Assembly: GCF_947489565.1 (NCBI RefSeq)
Contig: NZ_CANLEA010000014.1
Location: 124,001 to 188,000 of the forward strand
Reading direction: 5' to 3'
DNA: 64,000 bases
Source of the DNA: an uncultured Kordia sp.
GTDB lineage: Bacteria > Bacteroidota > Bacteroidia > Flavobacteriales > Flavobacteriaceae
Within the stretch, counting starts at the first letter, position 1. Each line of letters opens with the position of its first letter. A model generated the notes under the pieces. That model did not search any database and was not told the origin of the DNA. It saw only the letters and a program-made list of their open reading frames with translations. Positions 16,804-26,656 of this stretch are shown here, piece by piece. The position numbers and the translations under genes are program-made.

Positions 16804-19029
16804 ATGACGAGTAATCAATTTTACGGAATCATTTTTTGCTTATGTTTTAGTTTCAGCATTTCTGCACAATCACTTTCGGGCGCATTAACCGATCCGTATG
16901 ACGTGCCAATTCCAGAAGCGCAAATCTACAATCAAAACAATAAAAAACATACACACAGTAACGAATATGGGAAGTTTTTATTGGAAAACGTTTCTATTGG
17001 CGACAGTTTACGAATTTCACATATTGGCTTCCAAACAAAATATATCATCGTAAACTCACTAAACGAAAAGCTAAACATTTTTCTAGAAAAGAAAGCCATC
17101 TCACTCAACGAAATTATCATTTCTCCAAAATTGGATGCGTTGCATTTGATGAGTGATGTCAATATTCAGATCAATCCTGTAAATTCTTCACAAGAAATTC
17201 TACAACAAGTTCCCGGATTACTTATTGGGCAACATGCTGGCGGTGGAAAAGCTGAGCAGATTTTTTTGCGCGGATTTGATATCGATCACGGAACCGATAT
17301 TGCCATTTCTGCAGATGGAATTCCAGTAAACATGGTATCGCACGCACATGGTCAAGGCTATGCCGATTTGCACTTTCTAATTCCTGAAACACTAGATAAA
17401 ATCGATTTTGGAAAAGGTACATATTATGCCAACCAAGGAAACTTTAATACAGCTGGTTATGTTGATTTTAAAACGAAAAAACGTGTAAAAGAAAGCATAA
17501 TAAAGCTAGAAGCTGGACAGTTTGATACTTATCGAATACTAGGAATGCTCAATATTTTAAATTCGAGTAATCACGCTGCGTATATTGCCAGTGAATATAT
17601 AGCTACTGATGGTCCGTTTGAAAGTCCACAAAACTTTGATCGCTTCAATATCTTTGGGAAATACACGGGAAATATCACAGAAAATGATCGTATTGGTGTT
17701 ACATTTTCACACTTTGAAAGTACTTGGAATGCTTCTGGACAAATTCCGCAACGTGCTGTAAACAGTGGATTGATTAATCGTTTTGGAGCCATTGATGATA
17801 CCGAAGGCGGCACAACAAGCAGAACCAACTTCTTAGTGAATTATGACAAAAGGCTTTCGCCGAATGCTGCGATTGAAAATAGTATCTTTTACAGCAAATA
17901 CGATTTTAAGCTGTATTCTAATTTTACTTTTTTTCTGGAAGATCCCATCAATGGTGATCAAATCAAACAGCAAGAAAACAGAACTTTATTCGGCTTAAAA
18001 AGTGAATATACACGTACTTTTGAGAGCAATACGCTTGAAGGAGAATGGAATGCAGGGATTAGTTTGCGAAAAGATCAAAGTAATAACAATGAACTTTCTA
18101 GTACCTTGAATCGTCGTGAAACACTTTCAAATATCCAATTTGGTGATGTAAATGAAACAAATCTCGGTGCTTTCATCAATGCAAATTTAGAATTCGGAAA
18201 ATGGACGATTAACCCTGCACTACGTGTAGATTATTTCGATTTTCAATACAACGATTTTCTTCAAACAAATTACGTGACACAATCGCAAAACAAAGCTATT
18301 CTCAGTCCAAAGCTGAACTTTTTATACAATCATTCCGAAAATTTTCAAGCCTATCTTAAAACAGGAAAAGGATTTCACTCCAACGATACACGTGTTGTAA
18401 TTGCACAAAATGGCAATGAAATTTTACCAGCTGCTTACGGTTTTGATGTTGGTTTTATTTGGAAACCAATGCCCGAATTGATCGTAAATACAGCCTATTG
18501 GCAATTACACTCTGAACAGGAATTTGTATATGTAGGTGATGCAGGAATTGTAGAACCAAGCGGAAAAACACGCAGACAAGGAATTGATCTCAGCGTACGT
18601 TATCAGCCTTTCCAATGGCTATTTTGGAATGTTGATACTAACTATACGTACGCTAGATCAATTGATGCTCCAAATGGTGAAGATTATATTCCGTTAGCAC
18701 CTGATTTTACACTTTCTAGCGGATTCACGATGCAATTTGACAACGGTTTTTCTGGTGGAATCAAACTCAGGCATCTCAAAGACAGACCTGCCAATGAAGA
18801 CAATTCTATCATTGCCGAAGGATATTCTGTAGTAGATTTGAATCTAGGATACGACTGGAAAAATATAGGTTTCGGATTGCAAATTCAGAATTTGTTTGAT
18901 ACTGAGTGGAACGAAACACAATTTGCAACGGAATCACGTTTACAAAACGAATCGCAATCGGTAGAAGAAATTCATTTTACGCCTGGAACACCTTTCTTTG
19001 TAAAAGCTAGTGTTACGTATCGTTTTTAG
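16804..19029 (+). CDS. TonB-dependent outer-membrane receptor
   Basis: 741 residues: a signal peptide (about 1-21), a carboxypeptidase-like regulatory domain (about 22-100; SGALTDPYDVPIPEAQIYN), a plug (about 115-225) and a 22-strand-type barrel ending in the aromatic VTYRF. The plug carries the distinctive GFDIDHGTDIAI...NMVSHAHGQGYADLHFLIPE segment with several histidines. It recurs in a conserved TonB-receptor subfamily whose substrate I cannot name with certainty; a metal or small metal chelate is plausible. No SusD partner is present. A decayed copy of its 3' end lies at 22861-22999. Confidence 0.9.
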   Translation: MTSNQFYGIIFCLCFSFSISAQSLSGALTDPYDVPIPEAQIYNQNNKKHTHSNEYGKFLLENVSIGDSLRISHIGFQTKYIIVNSLNEKLNIFLEKKAISLNEIIISPKLDALHLMSDVNIQINPVNSSQEILQQVPGLLIGQHAGGGKAEQIFLRGFDIDHGTDIAISADGIPVNMVSHAHGQGYADLHFLIPETLDKIDFGKGTYYANQGNFNTAGYVDFKTKKRVKESIIKLEAGQFDTYRILGMLNILNSSNHAAYIASEYIATDGPFESPQNFDRFNIFGKYTGNITENDRIGVTFSHFESTWNASGQIPQRAVNSGLINRFGAIDDTEGGTTSRTNFLVNYDKRLSPNAAIENSIFYSKYDFKLYSNFTFFLEDPINGDQIKQQENRTLFGLKSEYTRTFESNTLEGEWNAGISLRKDQSNNNELSSTLNRRETLSNIQFGDVNETNLGAFINANLEFGKWTINPALRVDYFDFQYNDFLQTNYVTQSQNKAILSPKLNFLYNHSENFQAYLKTGKGFHSNDTRVVIAQNGNEILPAAYGFDVGFIWKPMPELIVNTAYWQLHSEQEFVYVGDAGIVEPSGKTRRQGIDLSVRYQPFQWLFWNVDTNYTYARSIDAPNGEDYIPLAPDFTLSSGFTMQFDNGFSGGIKLRHLKDRPANEDNSIIAEGYSVVDLNLGYDWKNIGFGLQIQNLFDTEWNETQFATESRLQNESQSVEEIHFTPGTPFFVKASVTYRF

Positions 19030-19048
19030 TAAAAATACAAGCGTAGAA

Positions 19049-22000
19049 CTATCGTTTCAAGGTAATGTGTGTAGTATACGTAAGCTGCTGACCGTTATAC
19101 GTATATTCAATAGAAATCCAATAATCACTTGAAGGCAGTTTATTTCCGTTGTATGTTCCATCCCAAGTTGGAAAATTCGGTGTTAAAATCGTGATGATTT
19201 TTCCATATCGATCATAAATATAAACTCGATAATTACAGTCTTGCACATCTTCCAACTGCCAAACATCATTAAAATTATCAGCATTTGGTGTAAAAAATCT
19301 TCGAACTCTAAAACACGCTTCAATACGTTCTTCACAGTTCAATTGGATCATAGAAAATGAAGTCGAACAATCGGTTCCAGCTTCCGTAATAATTACATCA
19401 TTATACACTCCAAAACCAAGGTTTTCTACTCGGATTTCACCTTGATTATTTGACGTTATATTCAACATTGTCAACTCATTATTAAATATAAATGAAAGTG
19501 TATAATCTGTATTGGGTTGTGCGCCTTGAAATAAAATTGAACCATCATTACTTTCACAATCTGTTGGATGTATGATGGTTGGCGTAATCGTAAAAGTGGC
19601 AATTCCGGAGAAAAGATTTGGAATCATAGCCACACAATTTGTCGTAAGATCTTCTATACTAATTGATTCATACAATCCAACTCCCAAACCTTCTATAGCA
19701 AAAGTTCCTGATGCATCAGAATTTGCCATAACAGTGGTTGAAATATTATTTAAAGTATAGGTAACAGCGTACGGTGCATTTGGATTGACATCTACAAAAG
19801 TAATAGAACCTCCTGTAACATCACAGTCTGTAGGGTTTTCAAAACTAAATGCAATGTCAAATGTGGAATTTTCTAACGTAATATTTGCGACATTGGCAAT
19901 ACAATTGGTGGCAACTTCCTCTACAACAATCGATTCATACAATCCTGCTCCCAAATTTCCTAAAGTAATAGTTCCAGAAGCATCTGAATTTACATTGATT
20001 GTAGTTGTTGTTCCGTTTAAAATATAGGAAACAATATACGCAGTACTAGCATTGACATTTTCAAAAGTAATAGAACCATCTGTAAGACCGCAAGCACTTG
20101 GATTTGTAAAACTAGCGGTTACGGTAAATGAAGCGTTCTCTAACGTAATATTTGCGACATTGGCAATACAATTGGTGGCAACTTCCTCTACAACAATTGA
20201 TTCATACAATCCTGCTCCCAAATTTCCTAAAGTAATAGTTCCAGAAGCATCTGAATTTACATTGATTGTAGTTGTTGTTCCGTTTAAAATATAAGAAACA
20301 CTATACGCAGTACTAGCATTGACATTTTCAAAAGTAATAGAACCATCTGAAAGACCGCAAGCACTTGGGTTTGTAAAACTAGCAGTTACGGTAAATGAAG
20401 CATTCTCTAAAGTAATATTTGCAACATTGGCAATACAATTGGTAGTAACTTCCTCTACAACAATCGACTCATACAATCCTGCTCCCAAATTTCCTAAAAT
20501 AATAGTTCCAGAAGCATCTGAATTTACGTTGACTGTAGTTGTTGCTCCGTTTAAAATATAAGAAACAATATACGCAGTACTAACATTGGCGTTTTCAAAA
20601 GTAATAGAACCATCTGAAAGACCGCAAGCACTTGGATTCATAAAACTCGAATTTACAGTAAATTCAGAATTTTCTAATAGTATTTCTCCAATTCCATCTG
20701 TACAAGGTCCAACTGTATCGACAACCATTATAAATTCATACAATCCAGCATTTAAACCTGTTAGCAGTATTTCTCCATCAGTATTCGCCGTATAAGTGTC
20801 TTGAACTTGATTAGATTGATAGAAATAATCAACTATATATACTTGATTTGGTGTCAAATCTGAAATCAAAATACTACCATCTGATGCATTACACGATGAT
20901 GGCATACTCGCTGTAAAATTGAGTTGAAAAACAGCTTCATTTAAGAAAATATCTCCCAGAATATCTTCACAGTTTGAATTTAAATCTACTACCGTAAAAG
21001 AATTATACGTTCCTCCTAAAAGGTTTGCTAATATAATTTCGCCTGCATTATTAGCATTTATATTTAGCGTTACAGGATTTGAATTGAATGTATAGCTTAT
21101 TTGATATGCTGAATTAGGAATTAAATCACTTAAAGTAATACTACCATCAGAAGCTCCGCATAAGCTTGGACTTTGCTGCGTGAAATTGATCGTAAGACTT
21201 CCCGTATTCAAAATAACATCTGGAGTAGTTCCTGAACAGCTTGTAACGGTATTAGTGATAAATATATTGGTATAATTACCTCCAGCTAGTCCAGATAATA
21301 CAAATTCTCCATTGACATCAGATGTTACAGTTGTTGAAGCTGCATTTCCATTGACTTCATACATAATATCATACATTGTATTTGACTCCAAATTACCAAT
21401 AGTAATTTCTCCATTATTTGTCGCACAATCGGTTGGATCTTGACTATTGACAATCGTAAAAGACTGTTCTCCTAATTCTAAAATCCAAACAGCTCCTTTA
21501 TTATTTCCGTTTTCACTATCTCTATAGGCGCCAATAGCTAAACGGTATATTCCTGAATCATTTAAGATACCTACAGAACCTCCAAAATAATCTCCATCAT
21601 CTAATTCTCCTGTAAAACAGTTTTCTCCTTGTGTATAAAAATGTTGTTCAGATACAGTTCCATCAGCATTCAATTCAATAATATAAAAAGCACCTGTTTG
21701 TTGTAGAGATGTAGGATTTTGTTGCTGTAGTGCTCCAACCACAACTTCTATTTTTCCATCGTTATCAATATCAATTACTCCATCTATGGATCTTCCAAAA
21801 AGTGCATCTGTTGTAATAGAACCATCAAAACCACCTTCTAAATTAGATACTTTTTGATAGTTTTTCACAGTTCCATCTGCATTTAAAAATAACACATAGA
21901 AGCTTCCTGAATTTGTAATTTGATCATCATCACGATACGAACCAACTACCAAATCGGTAACACCATCTTGATCTAAATCGCCAATATTGACAACGGATCC

Positions 22001-22771
22001 TCCAAAAAAATCTTCAAATTCTAAAGTGGCTGTAAAATTTCCTTGTGTATCACTAATTTTTTGATGACTGTTTACAGTAAAATCTGGGTTCATGAATAAA
22101 ATCCAAACGGCGCCTCTTCTTGATCCTCCATCGGCATCTCTTCTTGAACCGACTGCTAAATCGTCTATTCCGTCATTATTTAAATCGCCTATATTTTCTA
22201 AATCAGCCCCAAAAACTGCATCTCCGTTGATAAAGCCTGTAAAACCGCCTTGCGTATCACTTATTTTAGCATGTGAATTTACAGTACCATCAGAATTTAA
22301 ACTTAAAATCCAGATTGCTCCATGCCAAAATCCCCCATCACCATCATACGTAGCACCTACTCCTAGTTCAATCAAACCGTCATTATTCATATCGCCCAAA
22401 TATGCTACTGACACTCCAAATCGATCGCTTGTATCTAAATCTCCATTAAAATTTCCACTGGTATCACTAATCTTAGTATGAGAAATTACTTCATTGTTTA
22501 CATCCATGAATAAAATCCAAACAGCTCCAATATTACTACCGCCATCATCATCGTTAAATGCGCCTACAGCCATATCTGTAACTCCATTTCCGTCTAAATC
22601 TCCAATAGCAGTTACCGAAACTCCAAAATTGTCGTTCACATCTAAATCTCCTGTAAAATTCCCCATAACTTCATTGATTTTTTGGAAATTGGCAACAGGA
22701 TAGCTTTGTGAAAAAGAAAACCAAGTACTGAAAAATACGAGGATTAATAAAACGCTAATTTTATGACTCAT
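19049..22771 (-). CDS. FG-GAP / SprB-like repeat surface protein with T9SS type B sorting domain
   Basis: 1240 residues. After the signal peptide (about 1-21), six to seven FG-GAP units (about 25-440) each contain a DxDxDG-like calcium loop (for example GDLDGNGVTDMAVG) and should form an integrin-like beta-propeller. Residues about 450-1130 hold eight to nine SprB-like units of about 89 residues (PSACGLSDGSITFEN...); three of them are nearly identical in DNA (period 267 bp). The C-terminus (about 1150-1240; FTPNADNFNDVW...YDRYGKII...WDGTYNG) is the type B (gliding-motility-associated, CHU_C) T9SS domain, so the protein is exported through the Type IX system and kept at or released from the surface. 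Adhesion or gliding-related binding is the likely role. It converges with the TonB receptor, 19 bases apart. Confidence 0.88.
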   Translation of the reverse strand: MSHKISVLLILVFFSTWFSFSQSYPVANFQKINEVMGNFTGDLDVNDNFGVSVTAIGDLDGNGVTDMAVGAFNDDDGGSNIGAVWILFMDVNNEVISHTKISDTSGNFNGDLDTSDRFGVSVAYLGDMNNDGLIELGVGATYDGDGGFWHGAIWILSLNSDGTVNSHAKISDTQGGFTGFINGDAVFGADLENIGDLNNDGIDDLAVGSRRDADGGSRRGAVWILFMNPDFTVNSHQKISDTQGNFTATLEFEDFFGGSVVNIGDLDQDGVTDLVVGSYRDDDQITNSGSFYVLFLNADGTVKNYQKVSNLEGGFDGSITTDALFGRSIDGVIDIDNDGKIEVVVGALQQQNPTSLQQTGAFYIIELNADGTVSEQHFYTQGENCFTGELDDGDYFGGSVGILNDSGIYRLAIGAYRDSENGNNKGAVWILELGEQSFTIVNSQDPTDCATNNGEITIGNLESNTMYDIMYEVNGNAASTTVTSDVNGEFVLSGLAGGNYTNIFITNTVTSCSGTTPDVILNTGSLTINFTQQSPSLCGASDGSITLSDLIPNSAYQISYTFNSNPVTLNINANNAGEIILANLLGGTYNSFTVVDLNSNCEDILGDIFLNEAVFQLNFTASMPSSCNASDGSILISDLTPNQVYIVDYFYQSNQVQDTYTANTDGEILLTGLNAGLYEFIMVVDTVGPCTDGIGEILLENSEFTVNSSFMNPSACGLSDGSITFENANVSTAYIVSYILNGATTTVNVNSDASGTIILGNLGAGLYESIVVEEVTTNCIANVANITLENASFTVTASFTNPSACGLSDGSITFENVNASTAYSVSYILNGTTTTINVNSDASGTITLGNLGAGLYESIVVEEVATNCIANVANITLENASFTVTASFTNPSACGLTDGSITFENVNASTAYIVSYILNGTTTTINVNSDASGTITLGNLGAGLYESIVVEEVATNCIANVANITLENSTFDIAFSFENPTDCDVTGGSITFVDVNPNAPYAVTYTLNNISTTVMANSDASGTFAIEGLGVGLYESISIEDLTTNCVAMIPNLFSGIATFTITPTIIHPTDCESNDGSILFQGAQPNTDYTLSFIFNNELTMLNITSNNQGEIRVENLGFGVYNDVIITEAGTDCSTSFSMIQLNCEERIEACFRVRRFFTPNADNFNDVWQLEDVQDCNYRVYIYDRYGKIITILTPNFPTWDGTYNGNKLPSSDYWISIEYTYNGQQLTYTTHITLKR
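19790..20650 (-). repeat. 267-bp near-identical tandem coding repeats
   Basis: Units of 267 bp (89 codons) within the FG-GAP/SprB protein. Three units between about 19850 and 20650 differ at few bases and the flanking units are more diverged. This is recent expansion or gene conversion and a likely site of length variation. Confidence 0.85.
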
Positions 22772-22860
22772 GAATTAAATGCAATATGTTCTTTGATGTG
22801 AAGGGAGGATGTTTTTTTCAAAACACATCACACTCAAATGTAACTAAATTATTTTGATAT

Positions 22861-22999
22861 AGGACCGTAAAATATAAGTTTTGGATTTCAAATCCAGAAT
22901 TTATTTGATGCCGAATGGAACGAATCACAATCGGTAGAAGAAATTCATTTTACACTAGGAACGCATTTCTTTGTAAAAGCTAGTGTTACGTATCGTTTT
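22861..22999 (+). pseudogene. Decayed copy of the 3' end of the TonB receptor gene
   Basis: Reads NISFGFQIQNLFDAEWNE, then SQSVEEIHF, and finally VKASVTYRF. It aligns with the last 55 or so codons of the receptor ending at 19029. An in-frame 36-base deletion between AACGAA direct repeats removes 12 codons, and one T is missing from the final run so that the stop is lost. It has the same orientation as the parent gene and lies on the other side of the 19049-22771 gene. Confidence 0.85.
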
Positions 23000-23040
23000 A
23001 AGTTTTATTACTACTTTTATGCGATCTAAATCAAGCTATA

Positions 23041-24099
23041 ATGTTTCGTAACTATATCTTATTATTATTCTGTTGTATTTTTCATGTAGGAATAGCTCAA
23101 AAAACAACTAGTGAATTACGTTTTCTAGAGCCAGATCCTTTCCATTTATTGAATAAGTATAAAAAAATAACCAATCTACATTCCGAAAAATTTATTTACA
23201 TAGCTAAAAAGAAAATTTATAATTTTAAAGAAGATACAATTCATGTTGCATTTTATGACAGACATGGAAATGAAGTTGAAAAAAGAGCATATTTTCATAA
23301 TAAAATAGAATATACCTCAAAGAAAAAATATAATCGAAAAGGGAAAAAGATACACACAACTCTTTTTTATAGTAAGCGCCCTAAAAGCGTGAGGCATTCA
23401 ATTTTAAATTACAATACTGCTGGTAAACTCAGGGAAATTAAAGGATATAGAATTAAAAATAACGATACGTCAAATCATTCATTTACAGAATTTAAATACA
23501 CGAAAAATAAATGTACTTCAAAAGGTATATACAATGGGAATCAATTGATTTCTGGACAGCATTTTAAATATGACAAAAAAGGAAATTTAATCTATATGCA
23601 CACTGGTGAAAAACCTGAGTATGGAACATATATTGAATACATATACAACGATAAATCGCAAATTATCAAAAAATTAGAATACGTAAAGTATGCAAATAGT
23701 AATGAAAAGCATTATTTATATAAATCAAATTTTATGTATAATAAAGAAGGGAAAATGATCAAAGATTCTGTATTTAGTGAATCTAAAAAGCATTGGACAG
23801 TTAGTGACTATGATTACAATAAAAAAGGATTGTTGGCTAAAATAAATGTCAAACAAAACAACTATTACAGAAATGCTACATTCACTTATGTAGATAATAA
23901 ACTCCAAAAAATGGAAGTGCTTACCAACAGTAATCTTTCACTCAAAATATTTCTGAATTCTACGATATACTCAGCCAAAATGCCTGCGACTTATGAAGAA
24001 TTCTATACCTACGATTCACAAGACAGAATAAAGAGCACAAAAATTTATGTGAATAGTGAATTGGAAGTCGAATACCTTAGACATATCATTAAGCTTTAA
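23041..24099 (+). CDS. Secreted hypothetical protein with YD/Rhs-like repeats
   Basis: 352 residues with a signal peptide (MFRNYILLLFCCIFHVGIAQ). The mature part is very basic (Lys) and Tyr-rich, with about ten loosely repeated beta-hairpin units of the form (K/F)xYxxxGKxxxxxxY, such as YDKKGNLIYMHTG, YNKEGKMIKDS and YNKKGLLAKIN. These resemble YD/Rhs or YwqK-like strands. No catalytic motif or sorting domain is seen. It starts 41 bases after the TonB-receptor remnant and has no obvious operon partner. It may be periplasmic or surface-exposed. I do not recognise the family. Confidence 0.65.
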   Translation: MFRNYILLLFCCIFHVGIAQKTTSELRFLEPDPFHLLNKYKKITNLHSEKFIYIAKKKIYNFKEDTIHVAFYDRHGNEVEKRAYFHNKIEYTSKKKYNRKGKKIHTTLFYSKRPKSVRHSILNYNTAGKLREIKGYRIKNNDTSNHSFTEFKYTKNKCTSKGIYNGNQLISGQHFKYDKKGNLIYMHTGEKPEYGTYIEYIYNDKSQIIKKLEYVKYANSNEKHYLYKSNFMYNKEGKMIKDSVFSESKKHWTVSDYDYNKKGLLAKINVKQNNYYRNATFTYVDNKLQKMEVLTNSNLSLKIFLNSTIYSAKMPATYEEFYTYDSQDRIKSTKIYVNSELEVEYLRHIIKL

Positions 24100-24228
24100 C
24101 TTATTAAAGCATAGAAATTCTCAATAACTCTAGAGCGTAACAAAGTCATATAATACTAGTCATCTAAAAGCGTAAGTGAGTCTAAAGATTCTCGTCAGCG
24201 CGAGAAATTGTCTAAGAGCAAAGCAAAT

Positions 24229-25479
24229 CTACGAGTTAAATCTTTCCACTTCAAAACCCTCCAAAGACATAGAAGTTGCCTTCTCTCCTATTAATTCACT
24301 GACCAATTTTCCCGTGGCTGGACCTAAACTCCAACCCATCATGGCGTGACCTGTAGCAATAGTGAGATTCTTGTAATTTTTAGTTTTTCCGATATATGGT
24401 AAACCATCTGGCGAACACGGACGCAATCCGCAAGCAGCATTTTTAATAGCGTTTGATGGAATTTCCAATCCGTTATAAAAGGTTTCTGCCGCTTTCGCAA
24501 TAGCTTTGACGCGTGTAGTATTTATTTTATGGTTAATTCCTCCTATTTCCATTGTTCCAGCAAATCGTGTAAAACCTTGCATCGGCGTTACGGCAACTTT
24601 GGCTTCTGCTAAAATTGCGGGCATGGTAATTCCTGTGTGCTCTTTAACGTCTATTCGGTAGCCTTTTCCCGCTTGAAGCGGAAGTCGTATGCGTAACTTT
24701 TTTGCCAAAGTTGAACTCCATGAACCTGCCGAAAGTATGAATTCGTCTGCTTTTAGTGTACGCTTTGAAGTCTGTACAGAGATTATTTTACCATCTACAA
24801 AGTGTAGATCGGTAATTGCTGCATTCGTATAAAACTGTACACCTTTTTGTCGCAACAGCGTGATCATTTGTGGCATAAAATCGGTTGGTGTCATATGTGC
24901 ATCTGAATCAAAATATACGGCACCTTTGATATTAAAATCAACATTCGGTTCTAACTTCTTTACCCCTTCTTTTGTTAAATTTTGAACATTCAAACCTTCA
25001 TCAATAGCACGTTGTCCCATTTTCCACTCTGCTTCGCCTTCCTTATCGGTTTGATAACACATCAGCAATCCTTTTCGTTCGTAATGAAAATCAAAATCAT
25101 TCGATTTTTTCATTTCCGTATATAATTCACGACTTAACAAATTGATATCTTTGATAATAGGAATTGAGCGTTCTACATGTTTCGCTGTAGCAGATTTTTT
25201 AAACAACCACGACCATTTCAAAAAATCAGCATCCAATCGTGGTTTTACATAAAATGGACTCGAAGAGTTGAGCATCCATTTTAACCCTTTGGTAATCATT
25301 CCTGGAGCAGCTAATGGAATAATATGACTTGGCGTAATATATCCAGCATTCACAAAAGAAGCGCCGCTAGAAATATCGCTTTTATCTACAATAGTCACTT
25401 GATGGCCATCTTGTTGCAAATAATATGCACAACAAAGTCCAATAATTCCACCACCAATAATTACTACTTCTTTTTTCAA
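24229..25479 (-). CDS. FAD-dependent D-amino-acid (cis-4-hydroxy-D-proline) dehydrogenase
   Basis: 416 residues of the DadA/DAO family. It begins with a Rossmann FAD motif (VVIIGGGIIGLCCAY) and ends with CGLRPCSPDGLPYIG and TGHAMMGWSLGPATG, which close the flavin site. The start codon appears to be TTG (25477-25479), since there is no ATG nearby and the family begins just before the GGG motif. It is the last gene of the hydroxyproline operon, where it would oxidise cis-4-hydroxy-D-proline to 1-pyrroline-4-hydroxy-2-carboxylate, passing electrons to the respiratory chain. The substrate is inferred from the neighbours; the fold is clear. Confidence 0.85.
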   Translation of the reverse strand: MKKEVVIIGGGIIGLCCAYYLQQDGHQVTIVDKSDISSGASFVNAGYITPSHIIPLAAPGMITKGLKWMLNSSSPFYVKPRLDADFLKWSWLFKKSATAKHVERSIPIIKDINLLSRELYTEMKKSNDFDFHYERKGLLMCYQTDKEGEAEWKMGQRAIDEGLNVQNLTKEGVKKLEPNVDFNIKGAVYFDSDAHMTPTDFMPQMITLLRQKGVQFYTNAAITDLHFVDGKIISVQTSKRTLKADEFILSAGSWSSTLAKKLRIRLPLQAGKGYRIDVKEHTGITMPAILAEAKVAVTPMQGFTRFAGTMEIGGINHKINTTRVKAIAKAAETFYNGLEIPSNAIKNAACGLRPCSPDGLPYIGKTKNYKNLTIATGHAMMGWSLGPATGKLVSELIGEKATSMSLEGFEVERFNS

Positions 25480-25516
25480 TTTATTTAGTTTTTTTAGACT
25501 TCTTAGATTTCTGGTT

Positions 25517-25633
25517 GGCGCGAGTTTCGAACTCGTGCCAATCTGTCTCTTAACAAACAGATTACTTCGTCATACTTCCTCGTAATGACGTTTCTAAATA
25601 TAATCTTGATTAGCGCGAGTTTCTAACTCGTGC
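25517..25633. repeat. Intergenic repeat element: two hairpins flanking a REP-like sequence
   Basis: Hairpin GGCGCGAGTT-TCG-AACTCGTGCC (25517-25539) and a near copy GCGCGAGTT-TCT-AACTCGTGC (25613-25633) flank a sequence (about 25541-25590). On the minus strand that sequence reads CGTCATTACGAGGAAGTATG..., the same element as at 32151-32224 and 32333-32370. It fills the spacer between the last two genes of the hydroxyproline operon and could affect message stability. Confidence 0.65.
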
Positions 25634-25645
25634 CTAATACTATTC

Positions 25646-26656
25646 TCAAATCACCTGAAAACCATGTGCATACGGATCATCTTCCTCATCAATAATGATG
25701 GTATTATATCCATACACTTTTGCCCAACCTTGAATGCTTGGAACAATGGCAGATTTTCCATCCAAAACAGTTTCTTCAACGATGCGACCAATAAATTTTG
25801 AACCTATATAACTTTCATGAATAAATGCTGACCCAACTTTCAACTTTCCTTTAGCATGCAATTGTGCCATTCGCGCCGAAGTTCCTGTTCCACAAGGACT
25901 TCTATCAATGGCTTTGTCTCCATAAAAAACTGCATTTCTTCCCGAAGAAGTTTCATCTAGCGGATTTCCGGTCCACAGCATATGCGAAACATCGCGAATA
26001 GTATCATTTTCTGGATGTACAAATTGATTCGGATATGTTGAATTAATACGATCGCGAACTACTTGTGAATATTGAATGATCTTACTCGCTGTAAAATCAT
26101 GAATTCCGGAAAAATTTTCTTGCGGATCTACAATGGCATAGTAATTTCCGCCGTAAGCGACATCAAAGGTAATTTCGCCTAATTCGGGACAATCTACTGT
26201 TAAGTTTTCTGCTGCTAAATAGCTTTTTACATTCGTCAATCGAACCCAATCTACTTTCTTACCAGTTTGTTGGTATTCAATTTCAACCAAACCTGCAGGT
26301 GCTTCCATTTTGATTTTCCCTGCTGTTTTTGGAGTAATCAAACCTTCTTCTATGGCAATCGTAATTGTTCCAATAGTTCCGTGTCCACACATAGGCAAAC
26401 AGCCCGAAGTTTCTATAAACAGAATTCCAACATCATTTTTAGGATTGCTTGGTGGAAATAGAATGCTTCCGCTCATCATATCATGTCCGCGTGGTTCAAA
26501 CATTAGTCCTTTTCGAATCCAATCGAATTCTTTCAAAAAATGCTGACGCTTTTCACTCATATTGGCACCAATCAAATTTGGTCCGCCACCAGCTACAACA
26601 CGTACAGGATTTCCACACGTATGTGCATCAATACAAAAAAAAGTCTTTCTACTCAT
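25646..26656 (-). CDS. 4-hydroxyproline 2-epimerase (proline racemase family)
   Basis: 336 residues. It interconverts trans-4-hydroxy-L-proline and cis-4-hydroxy-D-proline by a two-cysteine, cofactor-independent mechanism. Both catalytic cysteines are present: Cys90 in MCGHGTIG and Cys255 in DRSPCGTGTS. This separates it from trans-3-hydroxyproline dehydratases, which carry Thr in the second site. Length and the opening FFCIDAHTCGNPVRVV fit the family. Its start overlaps the end of the DUF885 gene by eight bases, so translation is probably coupled. The context (FAD dehydrogenase, deaminase, semialdehyde dehydrogenase) supports hydroxyproline rather than proline as substrate. Confidence 0.92.
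   Translation of the reverse strand: MSRKTFFCIDAHTCGNPVRVVAGGGPNLIGANMSEKRQHFLKEFDWIRKGLMFEPRGHDMMSGSILFPPSNPKNDVGILFIETSGCLPMCGHGTIGTITIAIEEGLITPKTAGKIKMEAPAGLVEIEYQQTGKKVDWVRLTNVKSYLAAENLTVDCPELGEITFDVAYGGNYYAIVDPQENFSGIHDFTASKIIQYSQVVRDRINSTYPNQFVHPENDTIRDVSHMLWTGNPLDETSSGRNAVFYGDKAIDRSPCGTGTSARMAQLHAKGKLKVGSAFIHESYIGSKFIGRIVEETVLDGKSAIVPSIQGWAKVYGYNTIIIDEEDDPYAHGFQVI

Noticed and set aside
23041-24099. A polymorphic Rhs toxin
   Set aside because: The YD-like strands are short and degenerate, and no RHS core-end motif or toxin C-terminus is present.
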